Shown one piece after another: positions 7,401 to 8,063 of a stretch of DNA of 8,063 nucleotides; within the stretch, counting starts at the first letter, position 1; each line of letters starts with the position of its first letter. The notes under the pieces were generated by a model, which saw only the letters and a list, made by a program, of their open reading frames with translations, was not told where the DNA came from and searched no databases. Source of the stretch: PLA5 sp040901705. GTDB lineage: Bacteria > Planctomycetota > Planctomycetia > Pirellulales > PLA5. A program made the translations under genes and the position numbers. The stretch spans positions 1 to 8,063 of the forward strand of contig JBBDYI010000042.1 of NCBI GenBank assembly GCA_040901705.1. The letters run 5' to 3'.

Positions 7401-7552
7401 CCGAGTGGAAGGCCGCCGGCGGAAAGATCGAACCCGAATTGAAGCAGAGCCTCGTCGAATACACGAAGTTTCTTCTGAGTCCGGGCGGCGAAACCGATTG
7501 GAACAAACCGGGCCGCGATCAGGCCCGCTACAAGGCCGACGCCGGACTTTAG
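1430..7552 (+). CDS. Giant transmembrane Ser/Thr kinase with tandem pseudokinase and TPR-like C-terminus
   Basis: A 2040-residue membrane protein. Residues 16-293 are a complete eukaryotic-type Ser/Thr kinase: GRGGFG loop (23-28), Lys44 in AVKIID, HRDVKPQN (His164, Asp166, Lys168, Asn171), DFG (183-185), APE (207-209). Residues 316-596 repeat the fold but are degenerate: HRD is HLN (460-462), the catalytic Lys is Arg464, DFG is GNF (478-480), the Gly loop is lost, while APE (506-508) stays, so it should be a pseudokinase. A Thr/Ala/Pro-rich linker (597-692), an Arg pair and one helix (about 695-717) follow, placing the kinase in the cytoplasm and about 1320 residues outside. That part is Ala-rich helix with TPR-like stretches (1495-1522, 1674-1690, 1753-1785). 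The ATG at 1430 sits 15 codons before the kinase fold; the frame runs back to a TTG at 1337. No clear Shine-Dalgarno. Substrate and ligand are unknown. Confidence 0.95.
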   Translation: MATMHYRPGIEAVPGYKLIELLGRGGFGEVWRAQGPGGVILAVKIIDKVDDKAGRKEFRALKLIRNLRHPNLVSISGFWLRDAEGNLLDPETLTDEPQENATHPSELIVAMDLGEMSLLERLDECRKGIAPDAKGGIPFEELIEYMDAAARAIDYLNVRHDIQHRDVKPQNILIVGGSAQVCDFGLASAVSSVRTSMGGAGSLAYMAPEIYTSKRPSRATDQYGLAVAYVELRTGRLPLADTESYAVLDEAKRLGKLDLSWLDEAEQKVIAKATQVNADDRYGRCVDLVQALRSAAFPTSVVNPTTTDTLKPIGDYQPQRQIYRRAGEEIWEAISPERHHVTLVVRDVSESPTLATSPALALSREVSKRHPRLAEMYEYCRLSETGKVAPARLFESPNPPGFARLLLAGKLCSGNMNDRMTSGGLTAGQLLDEMEQLAEAVDFLNAPTHDSGGKKVRIMHLNVRPANFQFDGGNVLLGNFSSAQLIEGDEQPFPAGRAMADNAYNAPEFTDEKLTRWSDQYQLAVAYLQMRTGKPSSGLTSSHGGTRRTTGASRLDLEDLQSREQDAIARATATQPSERFDTCAELAAELRKAWAEDRALSGLSDEPPTATVQSGGNATMLPDNRTIVAPLGDASAAVAVGSRAVQGTLAAPRYAETSLESDTDPEAGRRLAAATAQPAAQPSILVPPPARRGAPWLTVGLAAALFGVIAWGGYNYFLSPQSKLGSAINSRIADGNFLEALDDIEHTGEELTDEQRNELRIQVRLAWFSQNVVPLEADRKYVAALDALAQVDAKLAEAEQVQHWEAEVVERWYKYAKALGNKENGEPIRSALEFNALIRRRGGYEESVRLRGDAIDNAIKSSLSKLVDKPEDTYTTASEAIRAIDEAKPISILSQEEELARRRRALIARARAAGRLSQWESVKTDLKELGAQFATREESAIGTLLGLLADARQAAAVERLEQARQLLQTSAAVLDPWEKQKLDDLIKTLDNVVGGRRFEQFQKQLTEAENLGYGGNYGEASAALARIRDDKSFAEFIRGKELARVDALAAVCVLGRADSKSEDVATAAANVQNLISQNAVAEQRVASVCDLLRRRALEKTSTADATRKSPQLLAVALPTVAKAKSRVKVGSPEEKQLQEILRSLVAELQVDLRRQRDVAGTAAAAALKKQWESLAAQAKIAEELGATDRLTAVIRIEAAIESGSGDVNFADAVKKLALPSNAKPTPDDRYVNYVLARAAAAGRSSDAPTALAAAWNGQSPAADAKPIAEETWQLSPARRRAAVDLLVGAAQNKARKIHDPSLGADPAQGDRFATADAAAVYPQLALAQYLAAKAGFDPKRSADAGTLRTLGENLALAAAYNPATADAGVQLTNDLIDAAADDGVSTQVYVANLRLIGERLAKSPQPADRIRFVRAAGRLLALCEAKYFDVRSATLFDRVIAPGFEQAVAIGDALPDADKVEAARLAAARGRYIRSIGAIEERFAQAQGGPDQVAYDSYDKAVAFDATESDYYVGRGMAYQDLLQPTPDKKAAVLRENAKLADEHAENDDQRNIALGLNALALYQESNWVPDYDAKREKLTEAVAELAKVNSAGAKAAGASGQIYHALRVVEGGGYLHLANYAGESKDKAAYLDRAKEVARSIVEGDENRVHPEWALLLWGNTEEDEGMFLDKLDSYESALSHFTKALEASQEDGDPKGQSSALLGRGRCRYRQAIDASKDDAEIRRRLTQALADLNDSIAVAGAWPLQQAEAHRWIGTIYQHPLVAETAKATENFDRAAELAKDSNPSWPIYEIARANHALRLAESLIDPDNLRRPTPQAEKLLFQARAAAQVLLDDETDARIDGRHRAQTALIVAQSHIWEGAPQKASETLDTFLKRLKGDDAFSLAYGVAKSVLDLPGGDRDKRKLTPEETGLSQHVLDAALATAKGEPIAKKTELFELNRAYYNLWNPQFQASAKRVAAEPAVRRSMLDLLHHVRFHLAVGVKLQSDPEWKAAGGKIEPELKQSLVEYTKFLLSPGGETDWNKPGRDQARYKADAGL

Positions 7553-7559
7553 CCGCTTG

Positions 7560-7579
7560 CGTGGCGTCTCTTCGCCGCG
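7560..7579 (+). terminator. Weak hairpin after the kinase stop codon
   Basis: Eight nucleotides after the stop, CGTGGCG (7560-7566) and CGCCGCG (7573-7579) form a 7 bp stem with one G-U pair and a TCTCTT loop. An alternative fold pairs CGTGGC (7560-7565) with GCCACG (7588-7593). The position suits transcript-end formation or 3' protection, but no U-tract follows, so intrinsic termination is doubtful. Confidence 0.3.
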
Positions 7580-7690
7580 GCTCGCCAGCCACGTTTCGCC
7601 GTGCGTTTTCGCGCCGAACGATTGTGTTGGTTATAGCGGTGGCAGCAACCGTTGCACGGGCCGTCAACCCGCCAGATTTGCCAACGTCGC

Positions 7691-7729
7691 CGGCGTAAGC
7701 TATGCATTGAATTGCAATAGCCCCCGCCG
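7691..7729 (+). promoter_or_regulatory. Compound inverted repeat upstream of the pilin-like gene
   Basis: The outer arms CGGCG (7691-7695) and CGCCG (7725-7729) enclose symmetrical 3 nt internal loops. Inside is a second stem, GCTATGCA (7699-7706) with TGCAATAGC (7713-7721), which has one bulged A and a TTGAAT loop. A poor promoter-like pair, TTGCCA (7678-7683), 17 bp, TATGCA (7701-7706), overlaps it. The element could be an operator at that promoter or a bidirectional RNA hairpin separating the kinase and pilin-like genes. The sequence does not decide between these. Confidence 0.35.
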
Positions 7730-7751
7730 CTATCCATACGCACTCAATCCG

Positions 7752-7771
7752 CCGCGGCCGCCGCACCGCGG
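7752..7771 (+). promoter_or_regulatory. GC hairpin just before the pilin-like start
   Basis: Two copies of the self-complementary CCGCGG (7752-7757 and 7766-7771) can pair as a 6 bp stem with an 8 nt loop, ending 17 nt before the pilin-like ATG. In RNA it would lie next to the ribosome-binding region, which has no good Shine-Dalgarno. It may lower translation, or be a by-product of the CCG-rich sequence. Confidence 0.25.
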
Positions 7772-7788
7772 GCGACCCCTTGGACCTC

Positions 7789-8063
7789 ATGCATATCGGC
7801 ATCGACAATCGACGCGAAATTCCGCCAGGTTCGACGCGCGTTCGTTCGCTCCGTCGCGGCGGTTTCACGCTGATCGAAGTGTTGCTGGTCGTCGTCATTG
7901 TCGCCATTATTGCGACGGTGACGATCGTGCAGTTGCAATACAACACCCGCCACGCCGAGTTGACGACGCTTCGCTATAACGAAGCCACGCTCAATCAAAT
8001 GATCTCGGTCGTAACCGTTCACGCCCCAGGTAATAGTGTTGGTGGTTGTCGGTGGGCTTGGGC
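7789..8063 (+). CDS. Type IV pilin-like / pseudopilin N-terminus (3' end cut by window)
   Basis: A frame from ATG at 7789 stays open to the window edge and shows 91 residues. A basic 25-residue leader ends in RRGG, followed by FTLIEVLLVVVIVAIIA: the class III prepilin signal. Prepilin peptidase should cut after Gly25, giving N-methyl-Phe at +1 and Glu at +5 (residue 30), then a hydrophobic helix (about 26-48) that holds the protein in the membrane until assembly. After the helix comes LQYNTRHAELTTLRYNEATLNQM, typical of pseudopilins and pilins. The LLPAVQAAR motif of planctomycete DUF1559 proteins is absent, so a type II secretion or pilus-type role is more likely. The start has no Shine-Dalgarno; an in-frame TTG at 7780 is an alternative. 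Codons after about 8020 become G- and T-rich and encode GNSVGGCRWAW, unlike the rest, so the reading near the edge is uncertain. Confidence 0.85.
   Translation, partial: MHIGIDNRREIPPGSTRVRSLRRGGFTLIEVLLVVVIVAIIATVTIVQLQYNTRHAELTTLRYNEATLNQMISVVTVHAPGNSVGGCRWAW

Noticed and set aside
7383..7946. Minus-strand open frame of 187 codons across the kinase end, spacer and pilin-like start
   Set aside because: It crosses two supported plus-strand genes and their spacer and has no recognisable family features.

Overview
The window is high-GC DNA (above 60% by eye) whose gene content points to a member of the Planctomycetota, probably near the Pirellulales. The reasons are a very large membrane-anchored Ser/Thr protein kinase of the sort common in that phylum, weak or absent Shine-Dalgarno sequences, and an adjacent type IV pilin-like gene. 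This placement is inferred from gene style, not from a marker gene tree.

Left part (1-1069, minus strand): a housekeeping unit reading leftwards. A consensus-like sigma-70 promoter (TTGACA, 17 bp, TACTAT at 1041-1069) is followed by a leader of about 155 nt, rpmF (ribosomal protein L32, 692-877) and then fabD (malonyl-CoA:ACP transacylase, 1-599, cut by the window edge just before its catalytic His). The leader holds a strong compound hairpin, a possible 36-codon upstream ORF and a tandem repeat next to the rpmF start. The usual plsX and fabH genes do not lie between rpmF and fabD. The 92 bp there holds only repeat-like sequence.

Middle part (1070-7552, plus strand): a divergent intergenic region with a perfect TATAAT, then one 2040-residue protein. 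It has an intact N-terminal Ser/Thr kinase domain, a second kinase-like domain that has lost its catalytic motifs (a pseudokinase), a Thr/Ala/Pro-rich juxtamembrane linker, one transmembrane helix, and about 1320 residues predicted to lie outside the cytoplasm, mostly Ala-rich helix with TPR-like stretches.

Right part (7553-8063, plus strand): a 236 bp spacer with several inverted repeats, then the 5' end of a prepilin-like gene with a clear RRGG|FTLIE prepilin-peptidase site. It runs off the window, and its last dozen codons look unlike the rest.

The most interesting content is the kinase-pseudokinase tandem on a giant membrane-spanning protein and the structured leader of the rpmF-fabD transcript. 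I see no rRNA, tRNA, CRISPR array or complete mobile element.
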